From assembly GCF_016863555.1 (NCBI RefSeq), contig NZ_BOPC01000024.1, forward strand, positions 1-64,000: a DNA stretch of 64,000 nucleotides, given 5' to 3'. Position numbers and translations under genes: made by a program. Below the pieces are notes generated by a model, which saw only the letters and a program-made list of their open reading frames with translations, did no database searches and was not told the origin of the DNA. Position 1 is the first letter of the stretch. Each line of letters begins with the position of its first letter. This stretch comes from Micromonospora qiuiae (lineage in GTDB: Bacteria > Actinomycetota > Actinomycetes > Mycobacteriales > Micromonosporaceae). Shown here in pieces: positions 1 to 18,508 of the stretch.

Positions 1-9212
<9,212 letters not shown>

Positions 9213-9415
9213 CACCGTCGCGCCTCCAAAATCAAGCTTGCCCGCGCGACCTCGACACGCGGGCGCGCTGAGGATCGATCGTCGAACCCGGCACTTAAGG
9301 CCGTCTTGACGGCAGCTAAAGCGCCGTACAGCGCGGCACACACGGATGAACAGGTGGTGGTGTAGGGGAGGGCTAGGGGTTCAGCGCCAGGCCGTGCCCT
9401 TCATACGCTCCTAAT
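9213..9415. promoter_or_regulatory. Divergent promoter region between the PKS and the first thioesterase gene
   Basis: This 203-bp gap separates two divergent genes. It holds two direct TAGGGG elements at 9363-9368 and 9374-9379, 11 bp apart (one helical turn). The same hexamer recurs in other intergenic regions of the cluster. A binding site for one of the LAL regulators is an inference. The PKS side has a GGAGG ribosome-binding site; the thioesterase side has none that is obvious. Confidence 0.45.
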
Positions 9416-10186
9416 GTGAAGGACACGTGGGTGTACCGGCGGCCGTCATCGGTGGCGCGAATGCGTTTGTTCTGCCTGCCACACGCTGGCGGCACCGCGG
9501 CCGCGTACGGCAGTTGGCACGGCGAGTTCCCGGAGGAAATTGAGGTCTGCGCTGTGGAACTGCCCGGCCGCCGTGCCCGGCTACGCGAGCCGCTGATCCG
9601 CCGGGTCAAGCCGTTGGTCGCCGCGATCGCCAGCGGCCTCAAGCCGCACCTGGATCTGCCGTACGCCTTCTTCGGCCACAGTTACGGTGCTCTGCTCGCC
9701 TTCGAGCTGCACCATCACCTGCTCGGCGAGGGGCACGGCTCGGGGCCGCGAGCACTTTTCCTCAGCGGAGCGTCGGCGCCGCACATGCCGCGCGCCAATC
9801 CACCGCTGTCCCACCTAGACGATGAAGCGTTTGTGCAGGAACTGCTCGGTTACGGCGGCATCCCTGACACGCTCGTGGGCGAGTCGGCCGTGATGCAGAT
9901 GTTCGTGCCGGTGCTGCGCGCGGATATCGAGGCGTTCGAACACTACGTCCCGAGCCCGCGCGACCTGATCGACTGCCCGGTGTACCTCTATGGCGGAGAT
10001 CGTGACCACCTGGCGGCGCCGGCCCAGGTGGCCGCGTGGCGCGAGCTTGTTGCCGGCCCGGCGCCGCTTGAACTCTTCCCAGGTGGTCACTTCTACCTGC
10101 AGGAGCACCGCGCCCTGCTCACCGCTTCCATCGCGCGGCGACTGGGCCGCTGCCTCCATCCGCGCCCTATGGTGGCGACCGGCTAG
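9416..10186 (+). CDS. Type II thioesterase
   Basis: This is a 256-residue alpha/beta hydrolase of the stand-alone thioesterase family that edits PKS and NRPS lines by removing misloaded acyl groups from carrier proteins. It shows LFCLPHAGG near the N-terminus, the nucleophile motif GHSYG, and the late catalytic His in GGHFYL. The GTG start at 9416 gives the usual ~20 residues before the first strand, though no strong ribosome-binding site is visible; ATG 9461 is the alternative. It is divergent from the PKS gene and convergent with a second thioesterase, so it very likely serves this assembly line. Confidence 0.93.
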   Translation: MKDTWVYRRPSSVARMRLFCLPHAGGTAAAYGSWHGEFPEEIEVCAVELPGRRARLREPLIRRVKPLVAAIASGLKPHLDLPYAFFGHSYGALLAFELHHHLLGEGHGSGPRALFLSGASAPHMPRANPPLSHLDDEAFVQELLGYGGIPDTLVGESAVMQMFVPVLRADIEAFEHYVPSPRDLIDCPVYLYGGDRDHLAAPAQVAAWRELVAGPAPLELFPGGHFYLQEHRALLTASIARRLGRCLHPRPMVATG

Positions 10187-10245
10187 CGACAGAAATTCGC
10201 ACTTGGTGGCCATGCCCGTCGTGCCGGTGGGCTGCCGAAGCACTA

Positions 10246-11004
10246 CTAGGGAGCGGTCTTCACGAGCACGTCCTGGACCAGCTTGATGACGGCTGGCGCC
10301 TGGTCGACGAGGTAGAAGTGGCCGCCGGGCAGTACGCGCAAATTGAAGTCTGCGCCGGTGTGGTCGCCCCAGGCCTTCGCGTCGGCGATGCTGACCCGTG
10401 GATCAGCATCGCCGACGAGGGCCGTGATCGGGCAGGTCAGCTCCTGTCCGGGCTGGTGCCGGTACGACTCGATCGCCCGGTAGTCGCTCTTGATGGCAGG
10501 CATGATCATTTCGAGCATCTCGGCATCGCTCAGGATGCTCGAGTCGGTACCGTTCAGCAGCCGCAGCTCCGCGATCACGCCTCCTTCGTCGTGCTCGTGG
10601 ACGCGCTCCAGGCGCTGTATCGACGGTGCGCGGCGGCCCGACGCGAACAGGTGGCGCAGCACAGTCCCGTCGCGTTCCAGCCGCCGTGCCACCTCGTACG
10701 CGAGGATCGCGCCCATGCTGTGGCCGAAGAACGCCAGCGGCCGGTCGGTCATCGTTCGCATCGCCCAGAAGATGTTGTCCGCCAGCTCGCGGATGTCCTC
10801 CATCCTGCGCTCCAGCCGGCGGTCCTGCCGGCCGGGATACTGGATGGCGAAGACCTCCAACGCCGGTGAGACCTTGGCGGAAAAAGGTGTATAGAAGCTC
10901 GCTGAGCCGCCAGCGTGCGGGAAGCAAACCAGCCGGGTGGCGTCCGGCACCGCGGAGTGGAAGCGGCGAACCCAGTCTTCGTGGGTGCCAGCGTCTGTTT
11001 TCAT
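10246..11004 (-). CDS. Second type II thioesterase
   Basis: This 252-residue protein is of the same family as the preceding gene, with LVCFPHAGG, GHSMG as the nucleophile elbow, and GGHFYL carrying the catalytic His. It hydrolyses acyl groups from carrier-protein phosphopantetheine arms. The two copies differ clearly in sequence and point towards each other across a 59-bp gap, so they are not a recent tandem duplication. Two editing enzymes are more than one cluster usually needs. One may have a special task, such as handling the loading ACP next to the inactive AT, but that is a guess. Confidence 0.92.
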   Translation of the reverse strand: MKTDAGTHEDWVRRFHSAVPDATRLVCFPHAGGSASFYTPFSAKVSPALEVFAIQYPGRQDRRLERRMEDIRELADNIFWAMRTMTDRPLAFFGHSMGAILAYEVARRLERDGTVLRHLFASGRRAPSIQRLERVHEHDEGGVIAELRLLNGTDSSILSDAEMLEMIMPAIKSDYRAIESYRHQPGQELTCPITALVGDADPRVSIADAKAWGDHTGADFNLRVLPGGHFYLVDQAPAVIKLVQDVLVKTAP

Positions 11005-11191
11005 GGATTGTTCCTCACTTCCGGCTTACGCGGATCCACGGGGTGATGTTCCTCAACTGGCAAGGAATTTCGCTGGTGTCGCGTATAGGACATCGAAGGT
11101 GGAACCGCCGCGATGCGTTTACTTCCCCGAAAACGAGGAACCGAGTGAACCTTACGGCGGTGCCCCGGCGCTGGGAACCCCAGATTTGGAC

Positions 11192-11236
11192 ACCCCTATC
11201 CTCCTCGACCCCGGTGAGGAGTGGACCAATAGGGGT
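11192..11236. promoter_or_regulatory. TAGGGG inverted pair upstream of the LAL1 regulator
   Basis: ACCCCTAT (11192-11199) and ATAGGGGT (11229-11236) form a perfect 8-nt inverted repeat with a 29-bp spacer, about 70 bp before the regulator start at 11306. The core hexamer is the one seen in the PKS promoter region. It may be an autoregulatory site, or serve both this gene and the divergent thioesterase. Confidence 0.4.
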
Positions 11237-11305
11237 ACATACCCAATTGATCGATCGGTAGCCTACGGGTCGCAGTCGCCATTCGCACGATACGGGGGAC
11301 AGGCT

Positions 11306-14086
11306 GTGACGGTAGAGAAGGCAGTAGCGTACGATCTGCTGTCGAGCTGCCGCGCCGGAAAAGGCATGCTGACGCTGGTCAGTGGCCCGGTCGGTTGTGG
11401 CAAGAGTGAGTTTCTACGTCAACTCAGGGAGTTGGCCGTCGATGAAGGCATGTGCGTGCTGCATGCCACCGGCTCCCAGAGTGACTGGTCGCCTCCGCTG
11501 GGAGCGGTCCGCCAGCTCTTCGACGGGCCCGACCTGCCGGAGGGCTTGGCCGCGCGGGCGGCGGTATTGATCGACGGCGCGCTCGATCTCGCTCGCTGCG
11601 GCGTCGAGCTCGATCCGGCCGACTCGCCACCGGTGGAGCTCCGTCAGGGCCTGACCAGCGAGCTCATCGAGCTGTCGTCAGCCGGCCGCCGGCCGGTCGT
11701 GGTCACCGTCGATGACGCGAATCTCGCCGATCCGGCTTCGTTATGGTTTCTGCTCCACCTGGGACGCCGGGTACGGCAAGCGGCGATAACCATCGTGCTC
11801 ACCGAGACGGCCGGCCAGCGGCCGCTCAACCCGCTGCTGCGGGCCGAGTTGCTCAGCCAGCCACACGCGCGCCAGCTGCGCATCGGGGCACTGGGCCCGG
11901 CCGCTGTCGCCGCCCTGCTGAGCCACCGCCTGGCCGCGCCGGTGAGCGCCGAGCTTGCCAATGAGTACCACCAGCTCAGCGGCGGCAACCCGGTGCTGGT
12001 GAACGCGTTGGTCGATGACCATCTGCGGGCGGTCCGACGCGGTCCGGAGCTGGTGGTCGGCGACGCCTATGCCCAGGCCGTGCTCACCTGTATGCACCGC
12101 GGCGGCGTCCCACTGGTCCGGCTGGCCCGGGCGGTCGCGGTGCTGAACGAACCGGCCGGATCCGCGGTGGTCGCCGAGATCATCGATCTCGACATCTGGT
12201 CCACTGTCTTCGCTACGTGGGCTGCCGAGACCGCCGGCCTGCTGCACGATGGTCATTTCCGGCATCAGCGGGCGCGGATGGCAGTGCTCAACGGGATGAT
12301 GCCGGAGGAACAGCTGCGGCTCCGCGAACGGGCGGCGGAGGCGCTGCACACGAGCGGTGCCCCGGCGACAGCGGTGGCCCGGCAGGTGCTCAGCGCAGTC
12401 CAGCTCGGTGGCGCCCACCAGTACCAGCCGCGGTGGCTGGTGCCGGTTCTGGTGGAGGCGGCCGAACGCGGGCTGCAGCAGGATGACACGAGGTTCGCCC
12501 TGGACTGCCTACGCCTGGCCGAGAAGGTCTGCGTCGACGAGGACGAACGCCTGACGATCCTGTACCTGGCACTGCGCGGCCACATGCGGCTCGACCCGTC
12601 CAACGGGCAGCCCTGTGTCGCCGAGTTGAGCGAGGCGGTCCGGCGAGGGCGGCTGACCGGGCGCCGGTCGCTGCTGCCGATCTTCAGCCTTCTGTGGTAC
12701 GGCCGCACGAGCGAGGCGCTGGATTTGCTCAGCTACGTGGCGAGGGTGACCGTGGGCAACTCGGACACCGCCCTTGCGGTTTTCAGCACGGCCGCTCAGG
12801 TGTGCTACGTGTACCCGGACGCTGTCGCCAAGCTGCGCGCCGAGCTGGAGCCGGTGAAGTCGACGAGCGCGACGTTCGCGGCCCGCGAGGCATGCTTGCG
12901 GGCGGCTGCCGTGGTGGACGCGATGTCCAGCGGCTATACCGACCGGGCCTTGGCCGACGCCGAGCGGATCCTGAGCCAGTCGAAGCTCGACGACGCGACG
13001 TTCGGGCCGATCTGGTCCGCGTTGGAGACGCTGATGCTGGCGGAGCAGCTGGAGCGGGCCGCGCACTGGTGCGACGCGCTGCTGCGCACGGCGGAAGCCT
13101 GCCGCGCACCGACCTGGCAGGCGCTGTTCTCCGCGCGTCACGCCATGATCAGATTCTGGCAGGGTGATCTGCGGAGGGCCGAGGAGGACGGGCACCGCTC
13201 GCTGTCGTTGCTGAGTGTCAAAGACTGGGGCGGCATAATCGGCCTCCCGCTCGCGGTCCTGGTGCTGGCCAACACGGCCAGCGGCCGGTATGACCTCGCC
13301 GCGAGGTACCTGCGCGTTTCGGCTCCGGACGCGATGGCGCATACCCAGGTCGGCATGGTCTACCTGCGCGCGCGGGGGCGGTACCACCTGGCGCGGGGTG
13401 ACCTCTCGGCCGCGATGAACGACTTCGAAGTGTGCCGGGAGCGGGCCCTGAGCTGGAGGCGGGACCTACCTGGCCTGATCCCATGGCGCAGCGACATGGC
13501 GGAGGCACTGGTCGCCATGGGGCAGCCGGCTCGGGCCCGCGAACTGCTCCAGGAGCAGATGACGATGCTGGGCCGGTACAGCACGCGCACCCGGGGAGTC
13601 ACGCTGCGGGTCCTCGCCTCCGCCAGCCGGGGAGAGGACCGGCCGACCATCCTGACAGAAGCGGTGGAAGCGTTGCAGGCCTGCGGCGACAGGCAGGAGT
13701 TGGCGCGCGCGTTGGCCGATCTGGGCAGCGTGCAGCACGCGCTCGGCGAGTACAGCCAGGCGCGCCTCACGATGCGCCGTTCGCACCACATCAGCTTCGC
13801 GTACGGCCATGGCGGCCACGGGCACGACGACGTGGCCGGTAAGCAGACGTTGACCCTCGTGCGAGGGCTCGGCGAGCAGGTGGGTGCGATCGCGCTCAGT
13901 GAGGCGGAATGCCGGGTGGCCGCGCTGGCGGCGCGTGGCGAAACCAATCGCCAGATCGCCCGCAAATGCAGCATCACGATCAGCACTGTCGAGCAGCACT
14001 TGACCCGCGTGTACCGCAAGCTCGGCGTGCACGGACGGTACGACCTGGCCGGTGCGTTCGAGCAGATGATGCGCGAGCCGGCCTGA
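11306..14086 (+). CDS. LAL-family LuxR transcriptional regulator (LAL1)
   Basis: This is a large ATP-binding LuxR-type activator of about 926 residues. A P-loop (GPVGCGKS) lies near residue 30, a Walker B-like VVTVDDAN follows, helical TPR-like repeats fill the middle, and a C-terminal LuxR helix-turn-helix shows NRQIARKCSITISTVEQHL. Such proteins are usually pathway-specific activators of type I PKS clusters. GTG 11306 is preferred because GGGGGA sits 7 nt upstream. Upstream in-frame starts would run into the divergent thioesterase and lack family sequence. A TTA leucine codon occurs at 11741 (codon 146), rare in such genomes and suggesting dependence on the bldA tRNA. Confidence 0.93.
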   Translation: MTVEKAVAYDLLSSCRAGKGMLTLVSGPVGCGKSEFLRQLRELAVDEGMCVLHATGSQSDWSPPLGAVRQLFDGPDLPEGLAARAAVLIDGALDLARCGVELDPADSPPVELRQGLTSELIELSSAGRRPVVVTVDDANLADPASLWFLLHLGRRVRQAAITIVLTETAGQRPLNPLLRAELLSQPHARQLRIGALGPAAVAALLSHRLAAPVSAELANEYHQLSGGNPVLVNALVDDHLRAVRRGPELVVGDAYAQAVLTCMHRGGVPLVRLARAVAVLNEPAGSAVVAEIIDLDIWSTVFATWAAETAGLLHDGHFRHQRARMAVLNGMMPEEQLRLRERAAEALHTSGAPATAVARQVLSAVQLGGAHQYQPRWLVPVLVEAAERGLQQDDTRFALDCLRLAEKVCVDEDERLTILYLALRGHMRLDPSNGQPCVAELSEAVRRGRLTGRRSLLPIFSLLWYGRTSEALDLLSYVARVTVGNSDTALAVFSTAAQVCYVYPDAVAKLRAELEPVKSTSATFAAREACLRAAAVVDAMSSGYTDRALADAERILSQSKLDDATFGPIWSALETLMLAEQLERAAHWCDALLRTAEACRAPTWQALFSARHAMIRFWQGDLRRAEEDGHRSLSLLSVKDWGGIIGLPLAVLVLANTASGRYDLAARYLRVSAPDAMAHTQVGMVYLRARGRYHLARGDLSAAMNDFEVCRERALSWRRDLPGLIPWRSDMAEALVAMGQPARARELLQEQMTMLGRYSTRTRGVTLRVLASASRGEDRPTILTEAVEALQACGDRQELARALADLGSVQHALGEYSQARLTMRRSHHISFAYGHGGHGHDDVAGKQTLTLVRGLGEQVGAIALSEAECRVAALAARGETNRQIARKCSITISTVEQHLTRVYRKLGVHGRYDLAGAFEQMMREPA

Positions 14087-14113
14087 CCGTCCGGAGACTT
14101 CCACCGGCGGGTG

Positions 14114-16843
14114 TTACCGCGACGTGGGATCCGACGGATCCGTGTGCAGCCAAGACGGCAACTCGGTGCGTCGGGTGACCCGCAGCTTGCGGTACACCCG
14201 CGTCAGGTGCTGCTCGACCGTGCTGACGGTCAGATAGAGCCGCTGTGCTATCTCCCGGTTGGTATGCCCGCGTGCGGCCAGCCCCGCCACCCGCCGCTCC
14301 GCCTCGCTGAGCACTGCGGTGCCGTCCGGGCCGGTGAGGCTGGGGAGCATGGGCATCGGCAGGGCCGTGGGCGACTGGAACTTGAGCGCCGCGAGCAGTG
14401 CTTGCGCGCCACACTGCCGCGCCAGCTGTGCGGCGGATCGCTGGGCTGCCCGGGCCGGGTCCCGCTCGCCGAGCTTCTGCAACGCGAAGCTCAGCTCCGC
14501 CAGGGCGTACGCGATTTCCAGCCGGTCCGGAGTGGAGCGCAGCAGGCGGACCGCCTCCCGCAGGACCGCTACCCGCTCGTGCGCCTCCAGCGCGCCGGAG
14601 AGGACTCGCAGGCAGATGCCACGCAGCCGGACGGACTCCTCGCCAAGCCGCCGCAGCTGATCATGAATCAACTCCTGGCACCTTCGAGTCTGACCCAGAC
14701 GCAGGTACGCGTGCGCGGCGTCGACCCGCCACAGCAGCAGGTCCGGTAGATCCAGGTTCCATGCGAGCATGGTTTCACCGCAGGCATGGAAGTCGTTCAG
14801 CGCCGTGTGCACGCGGTTCGTCGCGAAGTGGTACTTGCCGCGGGCGTGCAGATACTTCAGACCAAACGGTGTGTCGAACACACCTGGAGTGATCGGCAGG
14901 CTCAGGTGGTGGGCTGCCGTTTCGTAATCACCGGCTTCACTCGCCGCGCGGACGATCGTCGCGATCGGCCATCCGACAGCGACGCCCCAGCCCGCCGACG
15001 GCAGCTCGGTGAGGCCGTGGCGGGCGAGTTCGAGCGCCTCGGTCAGGTCGCCCCGCAGCAATGCCGCCTCCGCCCGGGCAGCACTGGTCAATACCCGCCA
15101 GATCCGTGGGTCGCACGCCTTCACCTCTCTCGCCAGTGATTCGGTCCACTGGGGCAGGCCCTCGCGCCGGTCGGTGAAGGCGAGGGTGTGTACGGCGCCG
15201 AACACCGGGCCCAGCGACTGGTCGTCCTGCCGGCAGCCGCGCAGCACCTCGACGGCTGCCGTCGGCGCGTCAGTGTCCGGCGACGGATTGCCGTCGCCAT
15301 CGCGCATGCCGCCGGTGCGCCGGCCGACCCAGGTCCGGCTGATTTCGGCGGCCCGACCGGGATACAGATAGATCAACGAAGTCAGGATTGTTTGCAGCCG
15401 GTGGTCTGTCGCGGCATCGGGCTCCTCGAGCGTGGCGAAGACGTTCGCGACGTCACCGATGCGGCCGTGCCACAGCAGATAGTTGATCGTCGCGATCGTG
15501 TCGCGGCCGGCAAGTTGCCGATCGCGCACCCCGCTTACGAGCTCGGGCAGGTGCTGGATCACCTCGGCCGGATCCCGCCACCACTTGACCCGGGCCAGCA
15601 TGGCGGTGGTCTCGGCTCGCTGTTGGTCGGCAAGGTCGCCGGCGAACGCCGCCCGCAGGCAGGCCAGGGCACCGTCGGTGTCACCACCCGCCAACGCCCG
15701 TTCGGCCGCCTCACGCAGCGTCGGCGCCACCCAGGCGGCGTCTATTCGATCCGCCTCGGTCAGGTGGCGGGCCACCACGGTCGCCGGCCTCCCCTCCTGC
15801 TGCCACAACTTGGCGACCCGGGCATGCATCGCCGCTCGCTCCTCGGGCAGCATGCTGGCGAGTACCGCGGCCCGGGCTCCGGCGTGGCGGAACCACCCGT
15901 CGCCCAGCAGCCCGGAGCAGTTGAGCAGGTGGATAGCACGCGTCGCCAGGTCACCGTCCATTCCGAGCAGTCGCGACAACGTCACGGGTTCGATCCGTTC
16001 CCCGATGACGGCCAGCCCTCGAGCCACCTGCCGCGTCTCCGGCTCCTGCCGGAACAGGCAGCTCGCCACAGCATCGGCGAAAGCTTCGCCGACGACCACC
16101 TCGCCGGCCTGCACCATGCCCGCCCGCCGCAGGTCGTCCACCAGCGCCCGCAGCAGGAGGGGATTGCCGCCGGTGACGTCGCGTAGCCGCGGCGCCAGGT
16201 CGGACGGGGCATCGGGCTCGCTTTGGCGAATCAGGTCGGCGACCATCTCGACCGGTAGCGGCTCGACCTGAATTCGATGCATCTGTAGGCCGTGCAGCAA
16301 CTCGGTGCGGGAGAGTGCCGACGCCGCCCGCAACTGGTTGGCCTCGACGAACAGCATGAGCACCCGGGCCGAATGGGCGCGGCGAGCGAGGTAGGCGAGG
16401 CACCGCAAGGAGGCGTGATCGGCGAAATGAGCATCGTCGATGGCGACCACCACGGGTTTCCGCTCGACCAGCTCGCACAGCGCCGCGCGCAGGCTCTGCA
16501 TGAGGGTGGGTACGTCGGGCGCTCCACTCCAGGGCGCCGATCCGCTCGCCAACAGGTCGCTCACTTGTTGGCTGACCTCGGCGGGGAGATCAGGGCTGGC
16601 CGCCAGCTGATCCACTACGCCGAGTGGGACGTCTTGTTCATAGCGTGAGCCGCTCGCGCTGAGCACGACCGCGTCGGACAACGCCCGGTGGTCAAGGAAG
16701 CGCTGCAACAGTGCTGTCTTACCGCTGGCGGCCGGGCCATTCATCACGGCCAGGCCGCCTTTGCCTTCGAGGCATCCTGAAAATAGTTCACTTAGACGTC
16801 GCAGTTCGTTACGTTCCCCGGTCGCCCCCGTAATCGACGCCAT
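14114..16843 (-). CDS. LAL-family LuxR transcriptional regulator (LAL2)
   Basis: This 909-residue regulator has the same design as LAL1 and is convergent with it. It has a P-loop (GPAASGKT) near residue 40, VVAIDDAHFAD as Walker B, a long helical middle, and a C-terminal LuxR motif with NREIAQRLYLTVSTVEQHL. The DNA-recognition helices of LAL1 and LAL2 are very similar, so they may read related sites. I found no in-frame TTA codon here. It probably regulates the PKS genes, alone or together with LAL1. Confidence 0.93.
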   Translation of the reverse strand: MASITGATGERNELRRLSELFSGCLEGKGGLAVMNGPAASGKTALLQRFLDHRALSDAVVLSASGSRYEQDVPLGVVDQLAASPDLPAEVSQQVSDLLASGSAPWSGAPDVPTLMQSLRAALCELVERKPVVVAIDDAHFADHASLRCLAYLARRAHSARVLMLFVEANQLRAASALSRTELLHGLQMHRIQVEPLPVEMVADLIRQSEPDAPSDLAPRLRDVTGGNPLLLRALVDDLRRAGMVQAGEVVVGEAFADAVASCLFRQEPETRQVARGLAVIGERIEPVTLSRLLGMDGDLATRAIHLLNCSGLLGDGWFRHAGARAAVLASMLPEERAAMHARVAKLWQQEGRPATVVARHLTEADRIDAAWVAPTLREAAERALAGGDTDGALACLRAAFAGDLADQQRAETTAMLARVKWWRDPAEVIQHLPELVSGVRDRQLAGRDTIATINYLLWHGRIGDVANVFATLEEPDAATDHRLQTILTSLIYLYPGRAAEISRTWVGRRTGGMRDGDGNPSPDTDAPTAAVEVLRGCRQDDQSLGPVFGAVHTLAFTDRREGLPQWTESLAREVKACDPRIWRVLTSAARAEAALLRGDLTEALELARHGLTELPSAGWGVAVGWPIATIVRAASEAGDYETAAHHLSLPITPGVFDTPFGLKYLHARGKYHFATNRVHTALNDFHACGETMLAWNLDLPDLLLWRVDAAHAYLRLGQTRRCQELIHDQLRRLGEESVRLRGICLRVLSGALEAHERVAVLREAVRLLRSTPDRLEIAYALAELSFALQKLGERDPARAAQRSAAQLARQCGAQALLAALKFQSPTALPMPMLPSLTGPDGTAVLSEAERRVAGLAARGHTNREIAQRLYLTVSTVEQHLTRVYRKLRVTRRTELPSWLHTDPSDPTSR

Positions 16844-17070
16844 GGTTTTATGCCCTCCCCCCGATCGCGACCGGCAGGATTCGACAACGATGTCGTCCAG
16901 TCGGCCGCAGAGGTTGTCCCGCTCACGTCTCTGGGGTCAGCCAACCTGCCGCCTCGACAATAGATATCAACCGTTTAGAAGTGCAACCCGGTCGCAATCT
17001 ACTTCACCTAGTTGAGGATTATATGTACGTATTCAGTTTGAGATGTTCGGCTGCGACCCCGGCCCGGCTC

Positions 17071-17346
17071 GGCGGCGGGATTCCGGTACGTGCACGTGGC
17101 CTGCACGCCCGGGATCCTGCTGACGGCCAAGCAGATCACCGAACAGGCCGTCGCCGCCGGCCATACCGGTCCTGCAATCCGGGGGCGGTGGCCTGCGGCC
17201 GCGAGCAGGACCCCGCCCGGCCGCGACGGCAAGCCGCCGCAGGCCCGCAAGGACCGGCCGACTACGCCATCCTGCGGTCCTGCCTGTCCACCGCCATCAT
17301 GGACGGCCTCGACGTGCGCAAACGGCTATTCAGCACCGGGCCGTGA
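17071..17346 (+). pseudogene. Remnant of an IS66-like transposase
   Basis: Two frames carry fragments that resemble IS66-family transposases. One reads FRYVHVACTP near 17081-17110. Another ends with a stretch from DYAILRSCLSTA to LFSTGP before a stop at 17346, like the C-terminus of these enzymes. The parts are out of frame and most of the protein is missing, so the element is dead. I saw no terminal inverted repeats. The match is from memory of the family and is tentative. Confidence 0.4.
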
Positions 17347-17812
17347 TTGTCAAACGACTGCCTCAGGCTGAATACGATTTATCTGTCCGTAGCGCGCAAA
17401 TTCGGCATGGGGCCATGGTTAAGGACTGGATAAGTCAGGTTCCATGTTGGGCTGGCGGTGTCAGCTATCCGACGGACGTGCCGCAAACTGGCGGAATAGG
17501 TACTTTACCCGGAATTTAACCTGATGTCGGCGTGGGATGTTCATCGGGCGAGGGGAAGGGCGCCGCGGTCCATGACCCGCCGTCACGGGGTGATGTCGGG
17601 CGGTGGAATCGCTCCGTCCGCTTTTCCGGAATGTGCCGTCGCTCTATTGAGCTCACCCTTCTACTCTGTGTCATCTAATATCACTTCTTTGTAATAGGTG
17701 CCGCTTGCCCGCTTGTCGGGCTTCCGGTGCTTCTCGCCCGGCAAGCCGCCTTTCCCGCATATTGTCCACTATATCTTTGGCCCTCGAATATCTAGGGTCG
17801 GTAAATGCTGGT

Positions 17813-17827
17813 TAGGGGTACCCCCTA
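17813..17827. promoter_or_regulatory. Palindromic TAGGGG/CCCCTA element
   Basis: TTAGGGGTACCCCCTAG (17812-17828) is a near-perfect palindrome made of two facing copies of the hexamer found in other promoter regions of the cluster. It lies about 90 bp upstream of the secreted-protein gene, a plausible activator position. Confidence 0.45.
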
Positions 17828-17918
17828 GCTGGCATCAAAACATTAGCGTCTTGATCAGATGTTAAACCGTCGAAACTTTGTTCATCCTGTTAATCGTCGA
17901 GTAGCTCATGGAGGATCA

Positions 17919-18440
17919 ATGAGACCCAAGGTCTTGCGTGCCGGCCTGCTCTCGGGGGCGATCATGTGTGCCTTGCTCCCAGCCGGACCGGCCAGTGCCG
18001 CGGCCGCGGTCCTGTCCGCGAGCAGCCGGAGTGTCGACCTGGACTGCGAATTCGTGGTCAGCGTTCAGATCGCTCCTGGAATCACGCCGACACCCCAGCT
18101 GAGCGTTTTCGATTCCGGTGGGCTGACGGGACAGGCCACCTGCACGGGAAAGGTGCTCGGCAAGAATGTCACCGGGCCCGGCGCGGTCAGCCTGCGAGCT
18201 GAGGAGACGGCGAGTTGCGCACAACTGGAGGGTGGGCATGGCGTATTCACCTTTCGAGTGCCTATCGCCGGAGGATTCGCGTACATCTTTGGGACCTACA
18301 ACAGCGGTGGCGACGGTATCACCGGTGGCATGACTGGTACCGCCGCAGTCGTCTCCATCGATGCCGGCGACTGCTTCAATACGCCGGTGACCGGGGTGAC
18401 GACCCGTGCTGAGGTGCATGTCGGTCCGGTCTACTCGTAG
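17919..18440 (+). CDS. Small secreted protein of unknown function
   Basis: The ATG at 17919 has GGAGG 4 nt upstream and gives 173 residues. The N-terminus is a clear Sec signal peptide: a basic start (MRPKVLRAG), a hydrophobic core, and a likely cleavage site after AGPASA. The mature part is rich in Ser, Thr, Gly and Val, probably beta-sandwich, with four Cys that could form two disulfides. I do not recognise a family. It is followed by convergent genes and preceded by a TAGGGG palindrome, so it may be co-regulated with the polyketide locus. Confidence 0.75.
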   Translation: MRPKVLRAGLLSGAIMCALLPAGPASAAAAVLSASSRSVDLDCEFVVSVQIAPGITPTPQLSVFDSGGLTGQATCTGKVLGKNVTGPGAVSLRAEETASCAQLEGGHGVFTFRVPIAGGFAYIFGTYNSGGDGITGGMTGTAAVVSIDAGDCFNTPVTGVTTRAEVHVGPVYS

Positions 18441-18464
18441 CCCCGGTTCGGTCGGATGCCCCGG

Positions 18465-18480
18465 CGCGGTGCGCACCGCG
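18465..18480. terminator. GC-rich palindrome between convergent genes
   Basis: CGCGGTGCGCACCGCG is a perfect 16-bp palindrome, 25 bp after one stop codon and 29 bp before the facing one. It could serve as a bidirectional terminator stem, but no T-run follows and the loop would be minimal. Confidence 0.35.
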
Positions 18481-18508
18481 GCAACCGGTGCCCGGTGGTC
18501 GGGTGCCG

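Larger units (their letters stand above)
16844..17918. other. Long low-coding spacer between LAL2 and the secreted-protein gene
   Basis: This stretch of about 1.1 kb has no intact gene. It is more AT-rich than its surroundings, especially at 16960-17040 and 17640-17900. It contains the IS66-like remnant described separately, the promoter region of LAL2 at its left end and a TAGGGG palindrome at its right end. Nothing else is recognisable. Confidence 0.6.

Noticed and set aside
10937..11305. Upstream extension of the LAL1 gene to 10937
   Set aside because: It would overlap the divergent thioesterase, has no family-like sequence, and a good ribosome-binding site precedes GTG 11306.
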